Source of the DNA: an uncultured Pseudomonadota bacterium
Lineage (GTDB): Bacteria > Pseudomonadota > Gammaproteobacteria > Burkholderiales > Eutrophovitaceae
Assembly: GCA_937983055.1 (NCBI GenBank)
Contig: CALJLA010000107.1
Location: 1 to 5,454, forward strand
DNA length: 5,454 nt
Reading direction: 5' to 3'
The notes beneath the pieces are model-generated. The model was not told where the DNA came from. It did no database searches and saw only the letters and a list, made by a program, of their open reading frames with translations. Each line of letters opens with the position of its first letter. Within the stretch, counting starts at the first letter, position 1. The position numbers and the translations under genes are program-made. Shown piece after piece: positions 1-5,399 of this stretch.

Positions 1-1
1 G

Positions 2-946
2 TACGAGATGATCTCGCGCGCCGACACCGTCGGCGTATTCCAGATCGAGTCCCGCGCGCAGATGTCGATGCTGCCGCGGTTGAAGCCGCGCTGCTTCTAC
101 GACCTGGTGATCGAGGTCGCGATCGTGCGCCCCGGTCCGATTCAGGGCGGCATGGTGCATCCCTACCTGCGCCGCCGCCAGCAGATCGAACCGGTGACCT
201 ACCCGTCCGAGGCGGTGAAACAGGTGCTCGACCGCACGCTTGGCGTGCCGATCTTCCAGGAGCAGGTGATGCAGCTCGCGGTGGTCGCCGCCGGCTTCAC
301 CCCCGGCGAAGCCGACCGGCTGCGCCGCTCGATGGCCGCCTGGCGCCGCCGCGGCGGACTCGAGCCGTTCGAGCGGCGGCTGATCGACGGTATGCGCGAA
401 CGCGGCTACAGCGAAGCTTTCGCACGGCAGATCTTCCAGCAGATTCTCGGCTTCGGCGAATACGGTTTTCCGGAATCGCACGCCGCCAGCTTCGCGCTGC
501 TGGTGTATGTCTCCGCCTGGCTGAAATGCCACGAGCCCGCCGCCTTTACCGCCGCGCTGCTGAACAGCCAGCCGATGGGCTTCTACGCCCCCGCGCAGCT
601 CGTCCAGGACGCCCGGCGCCACGGCGTCGAGGTGAAGCCGGTGGATGTATGGATGAGCGAATGGGATTCGATACTTGAAGTTCCGAGTTCCGGGTTCCGG
701 GTTCCGAGGGAAGGGAAAGTGCTGCGTGCTGCGCGCTGCGTGCTGCGTAAGGGCGCGCCTGTGGCCCAGGACTCGCTGGAAGACCAACGCTCGGTGCTCG
801 GTGCTCAGTGCTCGGAAGGCCGGCCGCAGGCCGGCGCACACAGCACGCAGCACACAGCACGCAGCACCTTGGTTAAGCCGGCGATAAGGCTTGGCTTGCG
901 CATGGTCGATGGCTTGACCGAAGCCGGGGCTCGTCGGCACGTCTAG
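2..946 (+). CDS. dnaE2: DnaE2 error-prone DNA polymerase, 5'-truncated by window and ended by a premature amber codon
   Basis: This is the central and late part of the DnaE2 (ImuC) polymerase alpha subunit, which in this family does error-prone lesion bypass with ImuA and ImuB during the SOS response. The frame is open from base 2, so the true start and the catalytic aspartates lie upstream. Family-typical stretches are GVFQIESRAQM, the VRPGPIQGGMVHPYLRRR block, FQEQVMQLA, the FGEYGFPESHAASFA block, LLNSQPMGFYAPAQLV and VDVW; together they identify DnaE2 rather than replicative DnaE. After WDSILE (ends about 679) normal sequence gives way to about 65 low-complexity residues coded by a palindromic repeat, then resumes with PAIRLGLRMVDGLTEAGARRHV. 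TAG at 944-946 stops the frame where the family continues into an AR..GPF-like segment. That continuation is present downstream in the same frame, so this is a point nonsense change, not a frameshift. It is either a pseudogene, a sequencing error, or read through. Confidence 0.9.
   Translation, partial: YEMISRADTVGVFQIESRAQMSMLPRLKPRCFYDLVIEVAIVRPGPIQGGMVHPYLRRRQQIEPVTYPSEAVKQVLDRTLGVPIFQEQVMQLAVVAAGFTPGEADRLRRSMAAWRRRGGLEPFERRLIDGMRERGYSEAFARQIFQQILGFGEYGFPESHAASFALLVYVSAWLKCHEPAAFTAALLNSQPMGFYAPAQLVQDARRHGVEVKPVDVWMSEWDSILEVPSSGFRVPREGKVLRAARCVLRKGAPVAQDSLEDQRSVLGAQCSEGRPQAGAHSTQHTARSTLVKPAIRLGLRMVDGLTEAGARRHV
679..870. repeat. Palindromic low-complexity repeat element inserted in frame within dnaE2
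   Basis: The element has four parts. First is a direct repeat of a GTTCCGAG/GTTCCGGG unit (679-708). Next is a left arm at 716-748 built of GTGCTGC-type units. A loop follows with tandem GCTCGGT-type units (790-815) and a perfect 7-bp inverted repeat GCCGGCC-GCA-GGCCGGC (819-835). Last is a right arm at 838-870 built of GCACGCA/GCACACA units. By my count the arms are complementary at 29 of 33 positions, with an 89-base spacer. The element has no stop in the dnaE2 frame and encodes residues such as KVLRAARCVLRK and AHSTQHTARSTLVK, which have no counterpart in DnaE2 proteins as I know them. The boundaries are approximate, since the exact target site is not marked by an obvious duplication. Confidence 0.8.
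944..946 (+). other. In-frame TAG (amber) codon inside dnaE2
   Basis: The codons across the junction read CAC GTC TAG GCG CGC. Upstream and downstream sequences are both DnaE2 and are in the same phase. A single base change from GAG (Glu) or CAG (Gln) would explain it; both residues are plausible at this point of the family. Confidence 0.88.
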
Positions 947-1582
947 GCGCGCGTGCGCGGCGGGTTCGAGTCGGTCGAGATGCTGCTGCGGGCGGCAAGA
1001 CTCTCGCGCCACGATCTGGAATGCCTGGCTGCGGCCGATGCGCTCGCCTCGGCCAGCGGCCACCGGCGCAATGCCGCCTGGACGGTCGCCGGCATCGAGG
1101 CGCCGCCACCGGTGCTGACAGATGCGCCGTTGCACGAAGGCGCCGTCGAGCTCGCGGCGCCCACCGAGAGCGAAGAGATCGTCGCCGACTACGTCAGCCT
1201 GGGCCTGACACTGCGCCGGCATCCGCTGGCGCTGCTGAGGCCGCGGCTGAAGGCGCTCAAGGTAACGAATGCCGAGGATATCCAGCGCGCGCCGCACGGC
1301 CGCCGGGTACGCGCTGCCGGCATCGTCACCGGCCGCCAGCGGCCCGGCACCGCCAGCGGGGTGGTATTCGTCACGCTGGAAGACGAGACCGGCTTCGTCA
1401 ACGTGGTGGTCTCGGTCCGCACCGTCGCCGCCCACCTCCCCCCGCTGCTCGCCGCGCGCCTGATGGCGGTGGACGGCCATTTCGCGTGCGAAGGCGAAGT
1501 CGTGCATGTCATTGCGGGCCGCATCCGCGACTTCACTGCCCTGCTCGGCGAACTGGAGACGCGTTCGCGGGACTTTCATTAA
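947..1582 (+). pseudogene. dnaE2: C-terminal remainder of DnaE2, separated by the in-frame amber codon
   Basis: The same frame continues directly after the TAG for 211 sense codons to TAA at 1580-1582. The first residues, ARVRGGFESVEMLLRAARLS followed by LECLAAADAL, match the helix-hairpin-helix region that follows RMV.GL in DnaE2. Roughly 1307-1550 encodes the OB-fold, with VRAAGIVTGRQRPGTASG, then FVTLEDETGFVNVVV and a late GRIRDF. It ends in RSRDFH, a typical DnaE2 carboxyl end. A GTG at 953 could nominally start a 209-residue protein, but no good ribosome binding site precedes it and no free-standing protein of this type is known to me. I therefore read this as the detached tail of the upstream gene. 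Reading-frame quality and conserved residues look undamaged, so the nonsense change is recent or a sequence error. Confidence 0.82.
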
Positions 1583-1590
1583 GGACTTTG

Positions 1591-1759
1591 TTCACCACAG
1601 AGGCACAGAGAACACAGAGGAAACTCGAACTAACCCACGCCTCTCCCCACCGCAACGACTTGACCGTGCACTCTGCACGACATCGGACCACGGTCTGGGC
1701 AGGTTCGCGCACGATGGAATCCGTTCTTTTCTCTGTGCCCTCTGTGTCTTTGTGGTCAA
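1591..1759. repeat. CACAGAG-family hairpin element, copy 1
   Basis: The left arm at 1591-1623 starts TTCACCACAGAGGCACAGAG. The right arm at 1727-1759 is its inverted counterpart, matching at 27 of 33 positions. The 103-base spacer contains a smaller inverted repeat, GACCGTG (1662-1668) with CACGGTC (1689-1695), and a nested GTGCA-CTC-TGCAC. The element begins 8 bases after the dnaE2 stop codon. Arms of this wording recur as dispersed intergenic repeats in many bacterial genomes; that is from general knowledge, and copies elsewhere in this genome cannot be seen here. In RNA the arms could fold into a long hairpin and might act as the dnaE2 terminator. Confidence 0.85.
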
Positions 1760-1766
1760 AATCCGA

Positions 1767-1895
1767 TTCACCACAGAGGCATAGAGTACACAGAGGAAAG
1801 GCAAGCTGAAGCTCAGTGGGCAGTCCGCACGGCATTGAGCAGGCCACCGACACCAGTCTGCAGGTTCTCTGTGCCTCTGCGTCTCTGTGGTTAAA
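1767..1895. repeat. CACAGAG-family hairpin element, copy 2
   Basis: The left arm at 1767-1799 repeats the left arm of copy 1 almost exactly, again starting TTCACCACAGAGGCA. The right arm at 1863-1895 is its inverted counterpart, with several mismatches and a one-base length difference. The 63-base spacer is unrelated to that of copy 1 and shorter. Only 7 bases separate the two copies. The right arm ends 9 bases before the ATG of the downstream lyase, so the repeat makes up nearly all of the local leader. Together the two copies fill the whole gap between dnaE2 and the lyase gene (1583-1904). Confidence 0.83.
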
Positions 1896-1904
1896 TCCAG
1901 CCCC

Positions 1905-3059
1905 ATGCCGAAACAACAAGCATTCGACTTCGACACGCCGGTCGACCGCAGGAATACCGCCAGCAGCAAGTGGGAGAAGTACCGCGGCCGCGACGTGATC
2001 CCGATGTGGGTAGCGGACATGGACTTCCGCGCCGCGCCCTGTGTTATCGACATGCTCGAATCGCGCGTGCGCCACGGCGTGTTCGGCTACACCAATCCGC
2101 CGGCCGAGCTGCCCGGGGTGGTGGTCGAGGCGATGCGGCGGGATCACGGCTGGGCAATCGAGCCCGACTGGATCGTGTGGCTGCCGAGCCTGGTGGTGGG
2201 CCTCAACGTGGTCGCGCGTGCCTTCGCGGCGGACGGCGAGGAAATTCTCACCGCGGTGCCGATCTACCCACCGTTTCTGTCGGCGCCGGAAAATGGCAAC
2301 CGCCGCGCGGTTCGGGTGCCGATGCAGGAAGCCGGCGGTCTTTGGCGCTGGGACCTTGCCGCGCTGGAGGCGGCGGTGACGCCGCGCACCCGGATGCTGC
2401 TGCTGTGCAGCCCGCACAACCCGACCGGGCGGGTATGGACGCGCGAAGAACTGACGGCGCTGGGCGACTTATGCGAGCGTCGCGACCTGGTGCTGGTATC
2501 GGATGAGATCCACGCCGGCCTGGTGCTCGATGCTAACGCCCGGCATCTGCCGATGGCGGCGCTGGGCGACACAATCGCCGCGCGCACCGTCACGCTGCAG
2601 TCGGCGAGCAAGACCTTCAACCTGCCGGGACTCGGCTGCGCCTTCGCCATCGTGTCGAATGCCGGGCTGCGCGCGAAACTGCGCCGCACGATGGCAGGCA
2701 TCGTCCACCATGTGGGTGCGCTCGGATACTTCGCTACGCTTGCCGCGCTGCGCGACGGAGGGGACTGGCAGCAGGCTCTTGTCGAGCGCCTGCGTGACAA
2801 CCGCGACCGCGTCGTGCAGGCCATCGCCGCCATGCCCGGCCTGCGCACCTGGCACGTCGAGGCGACCTATCTCGCCTGGATCGATGCGCGCGCGCTGCCG
2901 GTTGAGAAACCCGCCACCTTCTTCGAATCCGCTGGTGTCGGCCTGTACGACGGCGCGCTGTTTGGCGCCCCCGGCTTTCTGCGCCTCAACTTCGCCTGCC
3001 CGCCGTCAGTGCTCGACGAGGCGCTTGCTCGCATGCGGGCTGCGATGGCGAAAGGCTGA
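1905..3059 (+). CDS. patB: PatB/MalY-family PLP-dependent C-S lyase (cystathionine beta-lyase type aminotransferase)
   Basis: This is a 384-residue fold-type I PLP enzyme, close to the usual 385-395 residues of PatB and MalY. The family cleaves the C-S bond of cystathionine or related cysteine conjugates to thiol, pyruvate and ammonia in the cytoplasm. The N-terminal family signature is clear: DFDTPVDRRNTASSKWEKY, then IPMWVADMDFRAAP and GVFGYTNPP. Cofactor residues visible are Asn172 in CSPHNPTGR, Asp200 in VSDEIHAGL, the Schiff-base lysine Lys236 in SASKTFNLPGLG, and the carboxylate-binding Arg360 in FLRLNFACP. I chose ATG 1905 because MPKQQAFDFD fits the family N-terminus. A GTG at 1887 would add six residues coded by the repeat. 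No good Shine-Dalgarno sequence is seen before either. No methionine or sulfur gene is adjacent, so the physiological substrate is not indicated. The symbol marks the family; MalY and PatB cannot be told apart here. Confidence 0.93.
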   Translation: MPKQQAFDFDTPVDRRNTASSKWEKYRGRDVIPMWVADMDFRAAPCVIDMLESRVRHGVFGYTNPPAELPGVVVEAMRRDHGWAIEPDWIVWLPSLVVGLNVVARAFAADGEEILTAVPIYPPFLSAPENGNRRAVRVPMQEAGGLWRWDLAALEAAVTPRTRMLLLCSPHNPTGRVWTREELTALGDLCERRDLVLVSDEIHAGLVLDANARHLPMAALGDTIAARTVTLQSASKTFNLPGLGCAFAIVSNAGLRAKLRRTMAGIVHHVGALGYFATLAALRDGGDWQQALVERLRDNRDRVVQAIAAMPGLRTWHVEATYLAWIDARALPVEKPATFFESAGVGLYDGALFGAPGFLRLNFACPPSVLDEALARMRAAMAKG

Positions 3060-3132
3060 TTCCAGGCGCAACGCCCTTGGAAAGAGGGTATTTGCCGAAC
3101 GACGCTTGCTCTGGCCAACCATCACCCAGCGG

Positions 3133-3180
3133 GTGAAAACACACAACGCGCCGCGAGGCGGTTTGTTGTGCGTTTCACTT
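3133..3180 (+). terminator. Hairpin terminator downstream of the C-S lyase gene
   Basis: GTGAAA (3133-3138) pairs with TTTCAC (3173-3178), and CACAAC (3142-3147) pairs with GTTGTG (3165-3170), with a small internal mismatch between them. An inner CGCC-GCGA-GGCG stem-loop caps the structure. TTTCTGCTC follows on the + strand, so the T tract is short. On the - strand the hairpin is followed by a GTTTTC stretch, so it may work in both directions. It probably ends transcription from the lyase gene and insulates nikR. Confidence 0.55.
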
Positions 3181-3207
3181 TCTGCTCATGCCCCGCCTGG
3201 AAGGCTC

Positions 3208-3222
3208 GGCCGGTGACCGGCC
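3208..3222. repeat. Perfect 15-base palindrome GGCCGGT-G-ACCGGCC
   Basis: Seven-base arms surround a single central G. Dyad symmetry of this size could be a protein binding site, or simply a GC-rich chance palindrome. No gene start is close enough to assign it. Confidence 0.5.
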
Positions 3223-3321
3223 CGTCGCCCGCACTACCGCTCATCCCCTGCCCCGGTTTTTAATGGCCAAGCACACCCGCCTCGGGTGCCGTCAATTCGG
3301 CTTGGGTGCATGCCTGGCAAT

Positions 3322-3390
3322 GTACCCACAGACCCCTGTGGACGACTGGTAGAAAGGCTGTGGATAACGTGTGCACATTTTTCCTCCACA
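3322..3390. promoter_or_regulatory. Cluster of DnaA-box-like words
   Basis: TGTGGATAA at 3359-3367 is an exact match to the DnaA consensus TTATCCACA on the - strand. Three neighbours differ from it by two bases each: GTACCCACA (3322-3330, +), TGTGGACGA (3337-3345, -) and TCCTCCACA (3382-3390, +). Two of them overlap an inverted repeat, CCACAG-ACCC-CTGTGG (3326-3341). One exact 9-mer can occur by chance; the four within 70 bases beside an AT-rich stretch are what make it worth listing. Function is unproven. Confidence 0.35.
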
Positions 3391-3420
3391 CCCGCGTTCT
3401 CGCTTTCAGAACCACTCTGT

Positions 3421-3480
3421 AACCTGTTGTTTTTGCCAACTGAGTTACAATATGACAATTATTCGTTTTGTAAGATATTA
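3421..3480 (+). promoter_or_regulatory. AT-rich region with inverted repeat; candidate nikR promoter/operator
   Basis: Only 17 of these 60 bases are G or C, in sharp contrast to the rest of the window. TTACAA (3445-3450) and TTGTAA (3468-3473) form an inverted repeat with a 17-base spacer, about two helical turns centre to centre. This geometry suits a dimer-of-dimers repressor such as NikR, whose known operators are widely spaced dyads. The half-sites differ from the E. coli GTATGA/TCATAC operator. Several weak -35/-10 pairs can be drawn in this AT tract, and none is convincing enough to fix. The position 80-130 bases before nikR is sensible for its promoter. Confidence 0.42.
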
Positions 3481-3554
3481 GGGTTTTCCCTGAGTGTGAA
3501 GCCCACCCGATGCCGGTACCATCACACGACCGTTACTAAAGGGTGGAACCGGCC

Positions 3555-4085
3555 ATGGAGCGCTTTACGATTTCGCTTAGCGACGACCTTGCCAATCAAT
3601 TCGACGAACTGCTCAGAAAGCGCGGCTATCAGAACCGCTCGGAAGCCGTTCGCGACATGCTGCGCAGCGAGCTGGCGGCGGCCAGCATCGAACGCAACGA
3701 AGCGCCGTTTTGCATTGCGGCGCTGTCTTACATCTACAACCACCATGCGCGGGGCCTCGCCGAGCGGCTGACCGAGCTGCAGCACGCCAGCCACCAGTTG
3801 GTGCAGTCGGCCATGCACGTGCATCTCGACGCCGAGAACTGCATGGAGACGCTGATCCTGCGCGGTGCCACCAACGAGGTCAGCCGCTTCGCCAACGCCT
3901 TGATGGCGGAGGCAGAAGTGCGCCACGGCCGGCTGAACCTGGTTCCGATGGATATGGCCAAAGGCCACCATGCGCAGGGCAACAATGAGCATCACGAGCA
4001 CCATTACCGCCACGACCATCAGGACCATTCTCATGGCGCCGCGATGGTCGGCGGCGCGGCGCTGAGTCTGCGCGCCCGCCGCTAG
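3555..4085 (+). CDS. nikR: NikR nickel-responsive transcriptional regulator with His-rich C-terminal tail
   Basis: This 176-residue protein starts with the ribbon-helix-helix DNA-binding domain (about 1-45: MERFTISLSDDL, then RGYQNRSEAVRDMLR). It continues with the ACT-like metal-binding domain (about 52-133). The four high-affinity nickel ligands of E. coli NikR (His76, His87, His89, Cys95) correspond to His77, His88, His90 and Cys96, in LQHASH and MHVHLDAENC. The family represses nickel uptake genes when nickel is plentiful. The core ends about residue 133 (RHGRLNLVPMD), which is E. coli length. About 43 more residues follow, including 138-161 with 10 histidines in 24. I chose ATG 3555 because MERFTISL is the typical N-terminus; GTG 3543 would add four residues. 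AAAGGGTGG (3537-3545) is a possible, somewhat distant ribosome binding site. No nik transporter, hydrogenase or urease gene lies in the window, so its targets are elsewhere or it is mainly autoregulated. Confidence 0.95.
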   Translation: MERFTISLSDDLANQFDELLRKRGYQNRSEAVRDMLRSELAAASIERNEAPFCIAALSYIYNHHARGLAERLTELQHASHQLVQSAMHVHLDAENCMETLILRGATNEVSRFANALMAEAEVRHGRLNLVPMDMAKGHHAQGNNEHHEHHYRHDHQDHSHGAAMVGGAALSLRARR

Positions 4086-4093
4086 CAGTCGGA

Positions 4094-4120
4094 GGCCGCC
4101 GCCCGGCGGCCCCGCGTTTT
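4094..4120 (+). terminator. Rho-independent terminator after nikR
   Basis: A perfect GGCCGCC-GCCC-GGCGGCC stem-loop (4094-4111) begins 8 bases after the nikR stop and is followed by CCGCG and TTTT (4117-4120). The stem is strong but the T run is short and displaced by five bases. Confidence 0.6.
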
Positions 4121-4153
4121 CGTTGCCGGCGGGTCCAGCCGGCGCATTACGGT

Positions 4154-4182
4154 TTGCCCTTCCGCCCGGCCTGGCGTTAGAG
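4154..4182 (+). promoter_or_regulatory. Candidate sigma-70 promoter for the ene-reductase gene
   Basis: TTGCCC (4154-4159) and TTAGAG (4177-4182) are separated by exactly 17 bases and lie between the nikR terminator and the start codon at 4238. The -35 matches TTGACA at four positions and the -10 is weak, so this is a suggestion only. Confidence 0.3.
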
Positions 4183-4237
4183 TCAAAGCCGTTCGCCACA
4201 CGCACGGGCGGTTTGCTTCTTCGTCCCCAGGCACTCC

Positions 4238-5395
4238 ATGGCCCCCACGCCACTGCCTTTCACACCCACCACAGTGCGCGGCGTGCAGTTCAGAAATCGC
4301 ATCGTCATTTCTCCGATGTGCCAGTACTCCGCGAAGGACGGCTTTGCCGGCGACTGGCACCTGGTGCACCTCGGCAAGTTCGCCCAGGGCGGCGCCGGCC
4401 TGGTGTTCACCGAAGCCACCGCGGTCGAGGCCGATGGGCGAATCACCCATGGCGACCTGGGCCTGTGGTCGGATGCGCAGGTCGAGCCGCTGGCGCGCAT
4501 TGCCGCCTTTCTCAAGTCGCATGGCAGCGTGCCCGGCATGCAGCTCGCCCATGCCGGGCGAAAGGCGAGCATGCAACGGCCCTGGCACGGCAACGGACCC
4601 ATCGACGACAGCGACCGTACCCGCGGCGAGGACGTGTGGAACATCGTCGCGCCGAGCGCAATTCCGATGGACGCCGGCTGGCTGATGCCGCACGAGCTGA
4701 CTATCGAGGAAATCGAGCGCCTGCAGCAGTCCTGGCGCGCCGCCGCGAGGCGAGCGCACGCAGCGGGGTTCGAGGTGATCGAGATGCACTGCGCGCACGG
4801 CTACCTCGGTCACGAATTTCTTTCGCCGCTGTCCAACAAGCGCACGGATCGCTACGGCGGCGACCTTCGGGGGCGTATGCGCTTCGTGCTGGAGCTGGCG
4901 GAAGCGCTGCGCGATGCCTGGCCGGAACAAAAGCCGCTGTTCGCCCGCGTCTCCTCGGTCGACGGTATCGATGGCGGCTGGACGCTTGACGACACCGTCA
5001 CGCTCGCCCGCGAGCTCAAGGCGCGCGGCGTCGACGTGATCGACTGCTCCTCGGGGGGGCTGATGGGCTCGGCCACCGCTGCGCGCATCAAGCGCGGCCC
5101 CGGCTTCCAGGTGCCGTATGCGGAACGCGTTCGGGCCGAGGCCGGCATCGACACGATGACGGTCGGCCTGATCATCGAGCCGGCGCAGGCCGAGGAGATT
5201 CTCGAGCGCGGACAGGCCGACCTGATCGCGATCGGCCGCGAGGCGCTGTACAACCCCAACTGGGCGCTGCATGCGCAGATGGCGCTGGCCGGGCCGGGCC
5301 AGTTCGAGAACTGGCCCGTGCAGTATGGTTGGTGGCTAGACAAGCGCCAGCAGATGTTTGCCCGCGATGCCGCCCGGGCAACGTTCAGCGCCTGA
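4238..5395 (+). CDS. Old yellow enzyme family NADH:flavin oxidoreductase (XenA/YqjM-like ene-reductase)
   Basis: This 385-residue cytoplasmic FMN enzyme is a TIM barrel of the class that reduces activated C=C bonds of enones, and in some members nitro compounds, using NAD(P)H. The thermophilic-like/XenA subclass is shown by Cys28 and Tyr30 in SPMCQYSAKDG, which correspond to the redox-tuning Cys and the Tyr of YqjM and XenA. Other features are WHLVHLGKFAQGGAGL, GMQLAHAGRKAS, and the substrate-anchoring His184/His187 pair with Tyr189 in EMHCAHGYLGHEFLSPLSNK. Also visible are RTDRYGG, VIDCSSGG, and the FMN-phosphate region DLIAIGREAL with Arg334. The protein is slightly longer than XenA (about 360) and YqjM (338), with about 20 extra residues after the WWLDKR segment. 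ATG 4238 fits the family start, but only a weak CCAGG precedes it. It probably has its own promoter. The physiological substrate cannot be read from the context. A symbol such as namA or xenA would be a guess. Confidence 0.94.
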   Translation: MAPTPLPFTPTTVRGVQFRNRIVISPMCQYSAKDGFAGDWHLVHLGKFAQGGAGLVFTEATAVEADGRITHGDLGLWSDAQVEPLARIAAFLKSHGSVPGMQLAHAGRKASMQRPWHGNGPIDDSDRTRGEDVWNIVAPSAIPMDAGWLMPHELTIEEIERLQQSWRAAARRAHAAGFEVIEMHCAHGYLGHEFLSPLSNKRTDRYGGDLRGRMRFVLELAEALRDAWPEQKPLFARVSSVDGIDGGWTLDDTVTLARELKARGVDVIDCSSGGLMGSATAARIKRGPGFQVPYAERVRAEAGIDTMTVGLIIEPAQAEEILERGQADLIAIGREALYNPNWALHAQMALAGPGQFENWPVQYGWWLDKRQQMFARDAARATFSA

Positions 5396-5399
5396 GAGC

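Larger units (their letters stand above)
3060..3554. other. Intergenic region between the C-S lyase gene and nikR
   Basis: No convincing coding region lies in these 495 bases. Just after the lyase stop, 3060-3080 can form a short imperfect hairpin (TCCAGGCG with CGCCCTTGGA). Beyond that are a strong hairpin terminator, a perfect palindrome, a cluster of DnaA-box-like words and a steep drop to about 28 % GC at 3421-3480 before nikR; these are listed separately. A 12-base palindrome, AGGG-TTTT-CCCT, sits at 3480-3491. Confidence 0.7.

Noticed and set aside
679..877. Intein within DnaE
   Set aside because: Inteins are known in DnaE polymerases, but this insert is only about 60 residues, is low-complexity and palindromic at the DNA level, and lacks splicing-block residues.
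936..955. Frameshift between the two dnaE2 parts
   Set aside because: The upstream and downstream DnaE2 segments are in the same phase, and only the TAG separates them.
1591..1895. CRISPR array
   Set aside because: The repeated units are in inverted pairs with spacers of 103, 7 and 63 bases, not regularly spaced direct repeats, and no cas gene is present.
1533..2417. - strand open frame across the CACAGAG repeats and the lyase 5' end
   Set aside because: Its sequence comes from repeat arms (residues such as HRDAEAQR) and from the antisense of the lyase gene. No family resemblance or coherent start is seen.
3060..3554. Chromosomal replication origin
   Set aside because: It has only one exact DnaA box and no origin-associated genes nearby. 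It is kept as a low-priority observation, not a feature call.
3522..4253. - strand open frame opposite nikR
   Set aside because: It mirrors the well-supported nikR gene, and the His codons of nikR read as Met/Val-rich sequence in antisense. No independent evidence supports it.
4082..5272. Long open frame on the - strand (396 codons) opposite the ene-reductase gene
   Set aside because: It is fully antisense to a gene with clear family motifs, its translation shows no recognisable domain, and long antisense frames are common in GC-rich DNA.
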